Positions 10,757 through 23,440 of a stretch of 64,000 nt of DNA are shown piece by piece. How positions within the stretch are numbered: position 1 is the first letter of the stretch; every line of letters begins with the position of its first letter. The stretch comes from Orobanche coerulescens (Eukaryota > Streptophyta > Magnoliopsida > Lamiales > Orobanchaceae), in NCBI GenBank assembly GCA_033398695.1, contig CM065804.1:32853001-32917000 (forward strand), read 5' to 3'. The position numbers were made by a program, and so were the translations under genes. Under the pieces are notes generated by a model. The model made no database searches. It had not been told where the DNA came from and was given only the letters and a program-made list of their open reading frames with translations.

Positions 10757-11016
10757 TTCACACGATGAGATTCGATTGACCTCTTCCGGATTTAAGGCAC
10801 AATATAAGAGTTGAGTAGCCTTATAATTTAGATGTCCGTTCTTCCAATCCTCGTCATTATATTCTTCGAAACTCTTGAGAGATCCATCGGATTTGATTGG
10901 AACTTTCGGGCCAAGGCAAATGATCTTCCAAATCTCGATGTCATGAAATTTGCGCCATCAAAAAATGGTGGTCGGTTAAGAGAAAGGCCTTCGACTGGAG
11001 CAAATTGAAACGCTAT
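10757..11016 (-). pseudogene. Copia gag N-terminal fragment (element 1)
   Basis: The minus strand reads AFQFAPVEGLSLNRPPFFDG with changes, which matches the gag start of element 2 (26748-27065). The expected start codon at 11014-11016 is ATA instead of ATG. The reading frame stops at 10757, where the CACTA terminus begins. This fixes the CACTA element as the younger insertion. Confidence 0.75.
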
Positions 11017-11059
11017 TTGGATCGACTCCTCGGATGTTAAGCCGTGTATTGGAGGTACC

Positions 11060-11071
11060 GCTCCGATACAA
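11060..11071 (-). other. Primer binding site of copia element 1
   Basis: The minus strand reads (T)TGTATCGGAGC next to the LTR edge. This is a one-base variant of TGGTATCGGAGC seen in the other copia elements here, the initiator-Met tRNA type. Confidence 0.7.
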
Positions 11072-11073
11072 AT

Positions 11074-12116
11074 TGTCGGAGCAAGATCGGAATATGCGCC
11101 GTGTTGCGGAAGCGTAAATTAAATTGCGGAAATTAAATGACGCACGGATTTATAGAGGTTCGGCTATAAACAAGCATACGTCCTCTCTCGGTATATTTTT
11201 CTATAGGTTCAAGATAAAAACCTCTGCACCTCTCTTCTATCGGTCGAGGGATAATCGTTACAATCACGTCTTCTATTGGTCCGTGATAAACCACTCGTAC
11301 TTGTCTTTGCGTCGGTCCAAGTTAAACCATTTTCCTTTTCTATTGGACAAGGAATTAACCACTATAGCTTTCTATGGGTACTAGATAAACCTCACTAAGA
11401 TAGCGATTGCGATTCTAATAATGCCGGATCCTTGATCCTAATAACACCGAATCCAATCGTATCTTTTCTTTTACCTCTCGTGTATGATGTTGAATGTATA
11501 AACACTCAAACTAACAATATAAGCTCAATATCACAACAACAATAATATCAATATGAATATATGATCAATGAGATGTTTGCTTGAAGTTGTTGTCTGGAAT
11601 AATACCAAAGGAATGGTATTTATAGCCTTCATCACCCAAACTAGCCGTTAGCTCTTCAGACTGCATTACGTACGCTATCTTTACTGCATTACGTACATAA
11701 GCTCATTTACGTACGCTAATCCACCCATGTTATGTACGTTAGCTTCTCCCAAATTTAGTCCAGTAACACTCGTTTCTTGTGTTACGTACGTTATCCATGT
11801 ATCCATTACGTACGTTAAGGATACGTCATTGCTGACATCATATATCCATTGCCGCCTTTTTGACTTTGATTCTTCCCAATGTTCATCTGGTTTGAACACC
11901 ATAACGTACGCTATCTAACTCTTCTTACGTACGCTAAGCTGCTTCAATTACGTACGTTAAACACCACATGTTACGTATATTAGTCTTGTGTTTTTCCAGA
12001 TTTTTGCACTTCGTTTTCTTCGATGCTTTGCTTCGTCTTTTTGTTGTTTTGTTTTGTGTAACATCTTTAATCATCAAAACATTATTAATACATGTATGGA
12101 ACAAAATGTTCCAACA
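11074..12116 (-). repeat. Copia LTR, 5' copy of non-autonomous element 1
   Basis: Bounded by TGTCGGAG (plus-strand left) and TTCCAACA (right). It carries the same TATA box and ACGTACG array (11660-11965) as the copy at 6094-7106. It interrupts the LTR of a TRIM-like element at 12117. Confidence 0.88.
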
Positions 12117-12250
12117 GGCCAGACCAATGCATCCAGGCAAACAACACCTTAACGCTAATATCGCCCCCTTTACCCCTCTTTTGGCAAGCTAACCAGAAGG
12201 CATGCCTCATTTGGACGGTCAACACGGACACGACATCTCGGGTCGTGACA
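12117..12250 (-). repeat. TRIM-like LTR X (truncated)
   Basis: It matches the right part of LTR Z, including GACACGACATCTCGGGTCGTG. Its left part was lost when copia element 1 inserted or afterwards; no remaining part is found left of 6094. Confidence 0.8.
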
Positions 12251-12265
12251 TTCTCCCCCACCCAA
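12251..12265 (-). other. Polypurine tract of TRIM-like unit
   Basis: The minus strand reads TTTTGGGTGGGGGAGAA directly before LTR X. It would prime plus-strand DNA synthesis. Confidence 0.7.
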
Positions 12266-12526
12266 AACACAGCACGTCCTCATGCGGGGAAAAAATGTTT
12301 CTTTCCGCACACTGTATTGCCGCACACACACAAAACGATCGTGGCTATTCACATACGGCACCATCCCCCGATGGAGAAGCTCTTCACTCGTGCCCCTCGC
12401 GCTAGCCCGCAGTGCCCTGCGCACATACCGCATCACCAATCGACATAAACCTTCACCCTACGCGCTTCCTGGCGTTAGTACCTCGGTTGAACGACATTCT
12501 CTTAGCCGCTGCATTTCCCGCATGTC

Positions 12527-14474
12527 TGTTGGGATTCGGTGCCTAAAACGAAGGCCCAGCGGAAGCGGTAAAACGAAAATTAATTCGATCCGAATCCCTA
12601 CGAGGATCGATCGAGCTACGTATATACGAATATATAAACAAAAGCAAGAGTCGTAAGAAACTAACCCTCGAAGTCCGTTGATTAAATGGTAACCTTCTCT
12701 TGAGCTATTCCCCAAGCTCTTGAACGATCCAACTCCGAAAGCACCGCGTCTCTACTTGCCACGCGCCGGAAAAACGAACGGAATGACAACACCTTGCTAT
12801 CCTCCGAGGATACGGCTAGAGCTAGGTGATGAAGCTTGCAATATGAGATTATCACACTCTAAGTGTATAACTCACAACTCTCAATTAATCTCTTGAAATT
12901 TCTCAAAGAAAACCAAGAAGAAATGAAGAACAAGAAGAAGACTTGAGAAATGAATTCAAAAATTCTTTTCTCTCTCTCTCTCTCTCTATTCATAAACCGT
13001 GAGAAATGAATGAATCATTTGAGAGATGATGTCTTCTACTTTTATTCTATTCCCACCCAAGATAACAACTCATCCCACTACAACACTTGCCCCACAAGTC
13101 TTAATCATCCATTAAAGAATGGAACAAGAAACAAAAGGAAGCAAGGTGGAAAGAGGGAGGGGGGCCAAGATGAAATTCGGACGAGTTCGGTTCGTTTCGG
13201 ACTCCCGCGAGTCCAAACAGATAAACTCCGATTCCATATCGATGTATTTATATCGATTAATTAATCCAATTAATTAAACATATCAAATACTTTATAACAT
13301 AATTAATTTCTCCATGAAATAATTATATCCATGAATTAAATTAATCACCCGGTGATATATTTAATTCATTAGGCCGTAAATCAATTTATCCAATAAATCG
13401 ATTTAGACATCTAATGTCCTAAATTTAGATATCCAATATCTAATATTCATAATGAGAGAATTAGCTTGATTCATTCCGTTGCCAATCCTATTGCGCGACT
13501 CGGTAGGTCCGTCTCAGTCAGCAATGGGAGGAACCAAAGAGTAGTAGCACCACCTAGCCAGCCTGGAGGCCTACACTGTACCCCAACTGAGAACGAATGA
13601 TTGGGATCATTCAAGAACCATTCTGTCGTGAATACCAGTATACGTATAAACCCTTCTTTCAAATGTCCCGATCAATTTATAGGGTCACGGTCAGTCAAAC
13701 CCTATCTGTACTTGACGCTATGCATGCGTTAATGCAAATCGAGATCATCGAGCTGTCGTGTATCTAATACAACTAGCTCCAATGCTTTGGCCAAAGACTT
13801 ATGATCTCATCTGCCAATAACCTCATAGGACATATAACACGCTCACTAATGGGAGAAAGAATTCTATCTTGGTATTCGTAGGACTGTTACATTGCTTGCC
13901 GTCAAGATGCACGTCGAGGTTGACCCCGCCTTAGGTTTACGAGGTCGAACTACTCTTATGATAATCTTGACGTAACAAGCTCATACCTACTAAATCCTCA
14001 AGTCGAAGGTTCACGAATACCTATCACAACCTTTCGATTCCGTCATTGATCGTCCCAGTGAAATCCGTGTGACGAATCGAGGGTGAGTCGGTTCGAGTAT
14101 ACTAATCTAATTAGCATACCCATAACGTGTGCTCCCACTAACCATTAGTGTTCGACAGGCACTCTCCATGTCAAAGAACACGTCATACAAGTCTTTACAT
14201 AAACTTAACGCCTACCAAGTTTCATCGACTTGCGAACGATTAAGTATTTGAGCTATAAACCTTTCCAGTGCCGACCCCCTTATCCAATAAGGAGTGGAAC
14301 GCTTTGCTCTCAAATACGGACTAGTTTCTATATGTTTATTTACGAGTTAGGAATGCCAAGAACTACCGGTAAATAAAGAAACAATCATTTGCCTTATATA
14401 AATGGTTTACATAATTACAAGTACAATGCCCTCACTCAACAACCTGAGTGGCATTCGAGGGCATACTCCTAACA
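12527..14474 (-). repeat. Copia 3' LTR
   Basis: 1948 bp, from TGTTGGGATTC to CTCCTAACA. It holds a short (CT)n tract at about 12968-12987 and a minus-strand TATA-like ATATAAATA near 13245. It pairs with 20033-21992, with many small indels. Confidence 0.93.
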
Positions 14475-14769
14475 ATCTCCCACTTGCACTCAATGCCACA
14501 CACTATGGTATCTAATACCCATGTTCTCCAGATGACGCTCCAAGCTAGTCTCGAGATAGTGGCTTGTCGGTGGATCGCGACGTTGTCGGCCGAGTCTACT
14601 CTATGCGGACAATGTATCCCTTGCGAACAAATTCTCTTACGAGATGATACTTCCTCTCAATATGTTTGGTCTTTGTTGTGAAACCTCGGCTCCTTGGCAC
14701 ATGCTACGGCTCGTCGTTGTCGCGATGCAGTAGACAGCGGCTCGGCACATGGTATCATTTGAAGTTCTC

Positions 14770-15000
14770 CTAGAAACTTCTTAATCCGAACCCTTCCTTG
14801 GAAGCCTCCGAGGTCGCTTGATACTCGGCTGACAGTGGAATCGTGATCGCGCTTTGCTTGGCACTACGCCAAGATACTGCTCCTCTATTAAGAGTAAATA
14901 TGTAGCCAGAAGTAGACATCGAGTAGTCCTTAAGTCCATGGAATTCCAAATCAGTGAATCCCACCATATCTACTTCTCCACCGCCATACATCATAACCAT
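14770..15000 (-). pseudogene. Copia RNase H domain
   Basis: The frame includes VGFTDLEFHGLKDYSMSTSG, YIFTLNRGAVSWRSAKQS and PLSAEYQATSEASKE. These are the copia RNase H blocks with Asp, Glu (SAEY) and a possible second Asp. RNase H removes the RNA strand after minus-strand synthesis. It is separated from the RT frame at 15015 by a short gap with a stop. The family match is clear. Confidence 0.85.
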
Positions 15001-15014
15001 ATCTCTATTCCTTC

Positions 15015-16218
15015 TTAAGTACTTGAGAATGTTCTTTCTGGACGATCAATGTTCCCTACACAGGTTTGCAGAAACCTACTCACCACGCTTACAGCATGCG
15101 CGATGTCAGGTCTTGTACACAACATAGCATACATAAGGCTACCCACGGCCGAAGCATATGGTATATTACTCATTTCCTTTCGTTGTTCCTCACTTTGAGG
15201 ACACATCTTCAAGGTGAGTTTTATTCCATGTTGCATCGGTAGGAAACCTCTTTTAGAATCATCCATCTTAAATCGCTTTAAGATCTTATCTATATAGAGG
15301 GCTTGGGAAAGGCCTATTGTTCTCTTCGCTCTATCCCGGTAGAGTCGAATTCCAAGAATATAGGTTGCTTCTCCCAAGTCTTTCATGGAGAAATTACTCG
15401 AAAGCCAAGCTTTCACAGAACTGAGCATTCCCACATCATTTCCTATTAGTAGAATGTCATCTACATATAGTACTAAGAATGCAATCTTGCTCCCACTAAC
15501 CTTCTTGTATACACAAGGTTCCTCTTCATTTTGCACAAAGTCAAACTCTTTGACTGCCTCGTCAAAACGAAGGTTCCAACTACGCGACGCTTGCTTCAGT
15601 CCATAAATGGAACGCTGAAGCTTGCACACTTTCTGAATATCGACTTCGGACACAAAGCCTTTAGGCTGCTCCATATAGATTTCCTCCTCGAGGAATCCAT
15701 TAAGGAAAGCCGTCTTTACGTCCATTTGCCATATCTCATAATCGTGGTAGGCATCTATAGCAAGCATCATGCGAATAGACTTGCTCATGGCGACGGGCGA
15801 GAAGGTATCGTGTGTCGATCCCTTCCTTTTGGGTATAACCCTTTGCCACAAGCCCGGCCTTATAGGCGTCAACCTTGCCATCACCATCGGTCTTTCTCTT
15901 GTAGATCCACTTATTCCCAATGGGCACTATGCCCTTGGGGCGATCTACTAGAGTCCGGACACGATTGACATGCATCGAGTCTATCTCGGCTTCCATAGCT
16001 TCACGCCATTTCGCGGAGTCTACATCCACCATCGCTTGGTCATAGGTTGTTGGGTCGGTCTCTTGGCTATCACTTGGAACCTCATGGAGACCCGGCTCCT
16101 CCAAGTGCACAAGCCCATACCTCTCGTAAATGAGACACCCTACTAGACCTACGAGGTGGTTGTACTTGTGTTTGAAAGTTCGGTTCGATTTCTTGCAGTG
16201 TCTCTCGAGGAGTTTCAT
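15015..16218 (-). pseudogene. Copia reverse transcriptase
   Basis: Two overlapping minus-strand frames (15736-16218 and 15015-15920) together carry the RVT_2 domain. The first has AKWREAMEAEIDSMHVNRV and IVPIGNKWIYKRKTDGDGK. The second has MDVKTAFLNGFLEEEIYMEQ, RSIYGLKQASRSWNLRFD, the catalytic LYVDDILLIGND (YVDD) and PDIAHAVSVVSRF. The frameshift lies around 15800-15850, near SPVAMSKSIR. Catalytic Asp residues are retained, but the polyprotein is broken. Its product would copy the genomic RNA in the cytoplasmic particle. Confidence 0.93.
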
Positions 16219-16912
16219 TGTATTCTTCTAAAGAAAAACTTCTACTGCTCCGCCTTCTGAATGAACTCATCTTCCAGAAGTGTGCTTGTAAAGCAACAAT
16301 GATCCTTCGATCTTCGGGCATGTAGAATAGATATCCCATCGTCCCAGGGCAGAATCCAATGAAACGTCCCTTCGCAGACCTAGCTTCCAACTTTTCCACC
16401 TTAGTCTTCTTGACATAAGCGGGACATCCCCAAATCCTAATATGATTAAGACTTGGTTTCCTTCCTTCCCACATCTCATGTGGAGTTTTAGGAACGGATT
16501 TGGAAGGACATCTGTTCAAGATATACGCGGCAGTCAGGAGTGCATACCCCCACAGGTAAATCGGCAAGTCAGTATAGCCCAGCATGGAACGGACCATGTT
16601 CAACAAAGTCCGGTTCCTTCTTTCTGACACACCATTTAACTGAGGAGTACCTGGAGGTGTTAGTTGTGAAACTATTCCATGTTCCTTAAGGAACTCGTCA
16701 AACTCCGTACTCATATACTCGCCACCTCGGTCCGACCAAAGTGCTTTGATATGATTACCAGTTTGTTTCTCGACTAGGGCCTTGAATTCCTGGAATTTCT
16801 CAAAGACCTCGGATTTATGTTTCATTAAGTATACATAACCATACCTAGTATGATCATCTGTAAACGTAATGAAATATTGATATCCGTCACGTCTTTCTTC
16901 AAAGCACCACAT
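16082..16912 (-). pseudogene. Copia integrase core
   Basis: A 276-codon frame with the rve core: FITFTDDHTRYGYVYLM (first Asp), ALWSDRGGEYMSTEFDEFL (second Asp) and TPQLNGVSERRNRTLLNMVR (Glu). It continues into the conserved GCPAYVKKTKVEKLEARS and RFIGFCPGTMGYLFY C-terminal blocks. The DDE triad is intact. The frame is shifted at its C-terminus before the linker to RT, and upstream the zinc-binding part (CESCLKGKMTKSPF, about 16965-17010) is in another frame. Integrase inserts the cDNA into the genome. Confidence 0.93.
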
Positions 16913-17560
16913 ACATCGGTATGGATTAATCCCGGTTATCGGCGGCTCTTTGAAATGTCCTGTGAAGGGGACTTAGTCATTTTGCCTTTAAGGCAAGATT
17001 CACAAGTAGGAAAGGGATCCGATCCCAATGGACCCATAAGTCCATCTTTTTCCATCTTGTAAACCTTGGTCGACCAACATGACCAAGTCTAAGATGCCAT
17101 TTCAAAACTTGATTGGTTTCATCCTACCGCGTTTTCTAGTTATAGTATTCACAACTACTTTGTTCTTTGAGATTTAGATGATACAATCCATTCAACAATG
17201 TAGCGGTACCCACTAGTTTATTTCTGAAATAAATTTTGCAGGAACCATCACCAATGAAAAATGGAAAGCCTTTTCGGTCCATGACCGGAATGGATACAAT
17301 GTTTTGTGCCCCTTGGGAAAAACAAGTACATCTTCTAAAGTAAAAACAAAGCCGGATTCTAAACCCAAAAGAAGTGATCCTATGTCGGTTGCCTCGACAC
17401 TATGCCCGCTTCCGACCGTGATCATAACTTCTCCATCTCCAAGCTTCCTACTTTGTTCAGATCTGATTCACGGTACAAATATGAGAACTAGCACGAGAAT
17501 CCAAGATATCCGAAGTAGAAAATACGATGGCGAACAATTTGTTTCCAAAACTAAAAGTTA
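16913..17560 (-). pseudogene. Copia protease and GAG-pre-integrase region
   Basis: A minus-strand reading near 17470-17510 gives ILDSRASSHICTVNQ, the copia protease active-site block in which D-S/T-G-A has become D-S-R-A, so it is inactive. The frame 17213-17425 (TVGSGHSVEATDIGSLLLGL...EDVLVFPKGHKTL) matches the stretch after the protease. Decayed GAG-pre-integrase motifs (KGKMTKSPFTGHF) follow at 16960-17010. Several stops and shifts are present. Confidence 0.75.
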
Positions 17561-17579
17561 CAGACGAAGTGCCATGAAG

Positions 17580-18376
17580 AATCGGACAGTCTCTAGCCCG
17601 GTGGCCCACTCACCGCACTTGAGACAAGTATCCTTCTTCTTCTTGTTCTTTGGAACCATCGGGGCCTTGGCCTTTCCCTTAAGGTCTTTAGCTTGTGGTC
17701 CATCCGCTTCTTGGTCTTTTTCTTCTTATTCTTAGACTTAGAAGTCGAGAAGAAATCACAAGTGCGAGACTCCTTCATCCGCGGGGTATTCATCCGAGGC
17801 GAGCGGTCACGGTTGTTCATTAGCCCGGCTAAGTTACATGCAATCTCATTGCGGTTGAAGTTCATAACAAAGCGTGAGAAGGAATCGGGGAGAGGCGTAG
17901 GATAAGGTCGGTTTGAAGAGAAGTATCCATTTTAAAATCAAGAGCCTCCAATCTCTCGATCATGGATATCATTTTGAGGATGTGTTCCCCAACCTTCTCA
18001 CCTTCCTTCATCCTTGCACCGAGCGATTTGCTTGGATATCTCATATCTAGCGATTCTGCTGTGCTCACCATAAAGCTCGGTTAAGTGAGATAGAATGCGC
18101 CTAGCGAAGTCATTTTCTCATGAGCTCTCTGAAGCTCATTAGACATGGAAGCCATCATATAAGCACGGACTTTCACGTCATCCTTAACCCACTTTTTGTG
18201 GTTTTCAATCTCTTCTGATTGGCTCGAGTCCGCATAGGAGGCGCCGGAATGTCTGTCTCCAAGACGTATCCCGGTGCCTCTATCGAGGACAATCATCGGA
18301 TGCGGAGCCAATCCACAAAGTTAGGTCCCATTAAGGTGTTCTTTTCGAGTAGAATTGCGAGTGGATTCATTGTCAT
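17580..18376 (-). pseudogene. Copia gag
   Basis: The start ATG at 18376 gives MTMNPLAILLEKNTLMGPNF followed by VDWLR, a standard copia gag opening. A frameshift follows, then RIVLDRGTGIRL in another reading and KVRAYMMASMSNELQRAHEKM (18081-18311). The frame 17862-18071 has GEHILKMISMIERLEALDFK. The zinc knuckle near 17600-17635 is degraded to CLKCGEWATG. The product would be the capsid/nucleocapsid protein. At least three frameshifts are present. Confidence 0.8.
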
Positions 18377-20019
18377 ATTGAGATTTATGCATTAAGTATA
18401 GCAGTTAATTAGTGACTCATTCAATTATGTTCGAGTATAGAATTTAAGGTCTTTTCTATTCTTGTTACCCAGCTCCCACTATTTTATCGGAATAACACAC
18501 TCCCATGTGAAATCCTAAGTATCGTCGCTCTACTTCATAGTGGTGATCGAGTTCTTTATAAATCTTAATAGAGGGCAACCGATGGGTTTCTAGTCTATTA
18601 ATTTTTATAAAGTGGTGTCCAACACCAACCCATCTAATGGATGATTCGATCTTCTTTTTCCCCTTGTTCACTCCCCTCAACCTATACGGTTTCTATGGTT
18701 CGTGAACAAGTTAAGTTTATACCATCGACGCAAATCGGTTTCACAATTGAATCTTATCCGCAACCTATCGGGTTTCTAGGGATAAAATTTGCTCCAACCG
18801 AAGGCATCCAATGCGCTCCCTTAATTTATCCGTCCTCCCGAACGATTACCCGATAACTCGGAAGCATAGCACATCCGGTTTGGATTTCAATTTCCAAAAC
18901 TCGATGGAGGGAAGGAAAAACTTTGAAACCTTATAAACTTAATTATTTGTTGTGGGAGAATTATCGCGATTAACGTTACACTTTGCACATTAATCGTTTA
19001 AGCGCGTTTGTGGCATTCATACAATATGAAACAACCATTCACAACCTAGTTGCTACCAACATGTGGTTCATGGACCGTTCCTAGAAAACAAAAACTCCGT
19101 AATCTAATTACAAGTCTTCGTCTTGAATCTTCGTCTTCTCGAAAATGGATCTTCCTCCGGTCTTCGTCATTACATATAAATTTTACATCAAAAATTGCAT
19201 CCTAGATACAAACATTTCTAGTAAAATAAATAGGCTCAAAACGGCCTTTACAACCCAATCGAATAAAACGAACGATTCAAAAACTAAGTCCACGAACCAC
19301 ATCCCCATTCAAAAGCATTCATCCAATAAATACTAAATAAATGGAAAGCGTAGAGATACATTGATCCAATCAACAATACGAACCGATCCAATCGATTCAC
19401 ACAATCGGTAATATGATAACGTTCAAAATAATTCGGTCGACCATAAATACTCCAATTAATCAAATTTCCCTTATAAAATGAAATACCATAAATCATTTTA
19501 ATCATAAAAAATCCAATTTAACATGAGGGAGATTAATTTTCAAGAATACACGAAAAAATCGAGCCGGGGCGAAATTGGCCTGCCATGGCCGAGTCACTGC
19601 CGGCATGCCGTCGACATGCAGCATGGCCGATCATGCTCGGCAGCTGCCGGCCGGCTGCCCAGCAGCCACGTGCCGCGGCCTCGGAGACCGTGCCGCGGCC
19701 CACAAGATAATGGCCGCCTGTGCCGGCCGCACCACTGGGCGCGGCCCCGACTTCCGGACCCCTCCGGACCGTCCAACGGCATTTCGGGACTAGTTTTTCG
19801 ACCGATATCCAATATCTATATTCTCCAACATTCATATCTTCAATATAAATCATTTTTCCAAGAAATTAAGATTTATATTTAGACATAAACTTACGAAAAA
19901 TATAATTACAACGAACGTAAAAATATATACCACGATTATGACTAAAATGATTCCAAATCATTCACCATCTAATCGAGCATTCCAAATGCTAATATCGTAT
20001 ATACGATCGCAAGACCTAC
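18377..20019 (-). other. Long 5' untranslated leader of copia element
   Basis: About 1.64 kb between PBS and gag with no convincing ORF. A GC-rich block at 19560-19800 (repeated CCGGC and GGCCG words) stands out from the AT-rich surroundings and could be a foreign insertion or a structured leader element. No repeat ends were found around it. Confidence 0.55.
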
Positions 20020-20031
20020 GCTCCGATACCA
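20020..20031 (-). other. Primer binding site of copia element
   Basis: Minus-strand TGGTATCGGAGC, one base from the 5' LTR. It is complementary to the 3' end of the initiator-Met tRNA type. Confidence 0.85.
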
Positions 20032-20032
20032 C

Positions 20033-20466
20033 TTTTGGGATTCGGTGCCTAAAAGCAGACCAGCGGAAGCGGTAAAACGAAAATTAATTCGATCCGAATC
20101 CCTACGAGGATCGATCGAGCTACGTATATACGAATATATAAACAAAAGCAAGAGTTGTAAGAAACTAACCCTCGAAGTCCGTTGATTAAATGGTAACCTT
20201 CTCTTGAGCTATTCCCCAAGCTCTTGAACGATCCAACGCCGAAAGCACCGCGTCTCTACTTGCCACGCACCGGAAAAGCAGACGGAATGACAACACCTTG
20301 CTATCCTCAGGATACGGCTAGAGCTAGGTGATGAAGCTTGCAATATGAGATTATCACACTCTAAGTGTATAACTCACAACTCTCAATTAATCTCTTGAAA
20401 TTTCTCAAAGAAAACCAAGAAGAAATGAAGAACAAGAAGAAGACTTGAGAAATGAATTCAAAAATT

Positions 20467-20497
<31 letters not shown>

Positions 20498-21992
20498 ATT
20501 CATAAACCGTGAGAAATGAATGAATCATTTGAGAGATAATGTCTTCTACTTTTATTCTATTCCCACCCAAGATAACAACTCATCCCACTACAACACTTGC
20601 CCCACAAGTCTTAATCATCCATTAAAGAATGGAACAAGAAACAAAAGGAAGCAAGGTGGAAAGAGGGAGGGGGGGCCAAGATGAAATTCGGACGAGTTCG
20701 GTTCGTTTTGGACTCCCGCGAGTCCAAACAGATAAACTCCGATTCCATATCGATGTATTTATATCGATTAATTAATCCAATTAATTAAACATATCAAATA
20801 CTTTATAACATAATTAATTTCTCCAAGAAATAATTATATCCATGAATTAAATTAATCACCCGGTGATATATTTAATTCATTAGGCCGTAAATCAATTTAT
20901 CCAATAAATCGATTTAGACATCTAATGTCCTAAATTTAGATATCCAATATCTAATATTCATAATGAGAGAATTAGCTTGATTCATTCCGTTGTCAATCCT
21001 ATTGCGCGACTCGGTAGGTCCGTCTCAGTCAGCAATGGGAGGAACCAAAGAGTAGTAGCACCACCTAGCCAGCCTGGTGGCCTATACTGTACCCCAACTG
21101 AGAACGAATGATTGGGATCATTCAAGAACCATTCTTTCGTGAATACCAGTATACGTATAAATCCTTCTTTCAAATGTCCCGATCAAGTTATAGGGTCACG
21201 GTCAGTCAAACCCTATCTGTACTTGACGCTATGCATGCGTTAATGCAAATCGAGATCATCGAGCTGTCGTGTATCTAATACAACTAGCTCCAATGCTTTG
21301 GCCAAAGACTTATGATCTCATCTGCCAATAACCGCATAGGACATATAACCCGCTCACTAATGGGAGAAAGAATTCTATCTTGGTATTCAGTAGGACCTGC
21401 TACTTGCCCGTCAAGATGCACGTCGAGGTTGACCCCCGCCTTCCGGTTTACAGAGTCGAACTACTCTAATGAAAATCTTGACGTCACAAGCACATCCCTA
21501 CTAAATCCTCAAGTCGAAGGTTCACGAATACCTATCACAACCTTTCGATTCCGTCATTGACTGTCCCAGAGTGAAATCCGTGTGACGAATCGAGGGTGAG
21601 TCGGTTCGAGTATACTAATCTAATTAGCATACCTATAACGTGTACTCCCACTAACCATTAGTGTTCGACAGGCACTCTCCATGTCAAAGAACACGTCATA
21701 CAAGTCTTTACATAAACTTAACGCCCAATCAAGTTTCATCGACTTGCGAACGATTAAGTATTTGAGCTATAAACCTTTCCAGTGCCGACCCCCTTATCCA
21801 ATAAGGAGTGGAACGTTTTGCTCTCAAATACACAGACTAGTTTCTATATGTTTATTTACGAGTTAGGAATGCCAGTAACTACCAGTAAATAAAGAAACAA
21901 TCATTTGCCTTATATAAATGGTTTACATAATTACAAGTACAATGCCCTCACTCAACAACCTCTGAGTGGCATTCGAGGGCGTACTCCTAACA
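20033..21992 (-). repeat. Copia 5' LTR
   Basis: 1960 bp, ending CTCCTAACA. The plus-strand left end reads TTTTGGGATTC where the other LTR has TGTTGGGATTC, so the terminal TG is mutated. The (CT)n tract at about 20470-20497 is longer than in the other LTR. Confidence 0.92.
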
Positions 21993-22312
21993 ATGTCGAG
22001 GTCCCCACAGCCCACGATTATACACGCTCTTACACCCCGGTCATTTTTCCGACCCCGCGCAGGTGTAGCTACCAATAGTGCGCAATACAAGTATGTCCAC
22101 ATTCCGGACCATCTGATCTCACAAGCCTAAGACCACTTCTCATTCCGGCATAGAATCGATTCATGTTCTCGGCCTAGAAGCCTTGGCAGGAGCCGCACTT
22201 TGACACCGCCCTCTTTGCACCGGCGTTCACTCCCTATCCTCATCGGTTTCGGCAGAACTTGACCACACCCGAAGCATACCGTACTGAGAGAGGTTTTAGC
22301 TCCGATACATTT

Positions 22313-22647
22313 TGTCACGAGACGGGAGTTCCAAAGCCCGTGCGGCATCCTGGGGCCACTCACGCCCGGAGACTAATCTATCCCACATACGCATGTCAAC
22401 TGGTTTCGCCCTGCCATGGGCTCATCAGGGAGACGGCAGTAGCCCCCGACCAGTTGTGCCCTACCCGCAACGATCCCCTCCATAGTCAAGTCCTCGACCA
22501 GCGACAAGCTCTCCAGAATAAACCGGGTCAGCATGCGTGACTCGGCCATACCGATGCATCCGGGCAAACAACGTCTTAACGCTAATGTTGCCCCCTTTAC
22601 GCCTCATTTAGACGGTCAACACGGACACGACATCTCGGGTCGTGACA
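22313..22647 (-). repeat. TRIM-like LTR Y (middle LTR)
   Basis: 335 bp, TGTCACGAG...GGTCGTGACA. Compared with LTR Z it lacks about 27 bp near 22600. A PBS-like GCTCCGATACAT lies at 22299-22310 on its left. Confidence 0.85.
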
Positions 22648-23177
22648 TTAACCGCCACCCAAATTACAGCACGTCCTCGTGCTGTGGAAGAATGTTTCTT
22701 TCCACACACTGTATTGCCGCACACACACAAAACGATCGTGGCCATTCACATACGGCACCATCCCCCGATGGACAGGTTCTTCACTCGCGCCCCTCGCGCT
22801 AGCCCGCAGTGCCCCGTGCCAATACCGCATCACCAATGGACATCAACCTTCACCCTATGCATGTAATACCTGAGCTTTTTATTTCGGTTGCCTTGAACTA
22901 TGTGCTGGTTGGTGTTGGTTATTTCGTGTCGTTATGATTATATGGAATTCATTTTTCTGTCAGGACCGATTTGATATACTCTGTTGTTTGACGAGTGAGA
23001 CTTGTCATTACGTACGTTCTTTGACTAAATGTGTGCATGTGGTGTGGTATATTATGTTTCGTAATTTGCTCGTTATTATTTTGAATCATATCCGGTGCGT
23101 TAGTGTGACCGAGATGTTGTCGAACGCCTAACCGGACTGTCGGAATGATTGAGTCCCGACCGTAGGGCCTAGCCGAG

Positions 23178-23430
23178 TTACGGCCGCAATGCAGTGCCTG
23201 TTACGGCTGCAAGACATAGCCGGTTATGGCCGTAAGGCTCCCGCACAGGTAGGGCAGTAGCCCAGGGTTGATCGATTACGGCCGCAATGCTTGCCTGGTA
23301 ACGGCCGTAATATGTCGAGCGGTTTTGGGCAGTGGCCTGGGAGGTGCCAGTTACGTCCGTAAGCTGATGCCGATTACGGCCGTAAGGGCCGAGTTACGGT
23401 ATTAAGGTGATGCCTATTACGGCCGTAACA
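23178..23430 (+). promoter_or_regulatory. U3 array of TTACGGCCGTAA palindromes
   Basis: Nine copies of (G/A)TTACGGCCG(T/C)AA or close variants, spaced 15-45 bp apart, end 10 bp before the TATA box at 23441. Several are perfect 12-bp palindromes. Confidence 0.75.
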
Positions 23431-23440
23431 TGCGTGGCTT

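Larger units (their letters stand above)
12527..21992 (-). mobile_element. Ty1/copia retrotransposon, 9.47 kb, complete structure, coding region decayed
   Basis: Flanked by a perfect 5-bp target duplication, atgtc (12522-12526 and 21993-21997). It is inserted in the internal unit of the TRIM-like array. Two LTRs of about 1.95 kb enclose, on the minus strand, a PBS, a long leader, gag, protease, integrase, RT and RNase H, and a polypurine tract (minus-strand AAGTGGGAGAT at 14475-14485). The order protease-integrase-RT-RNase H is diagnostic of Ty1/copia. Frameshifts separate most domains, so it is not autonomous now. Confidence 0.95.

Noticed and set aside
19533..19882. Several overlapping ORFs in the GC-rich block
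   Set aside because: High GC removes stops in all frames. No homology was recognised.
22127..22873. Many 60-95 codon ORFs on both strands
   Set aside because: They lie in TRIM-like LTRs and internal units, recur in the other copies as parts of the same non-coding repeats, and lack domains.
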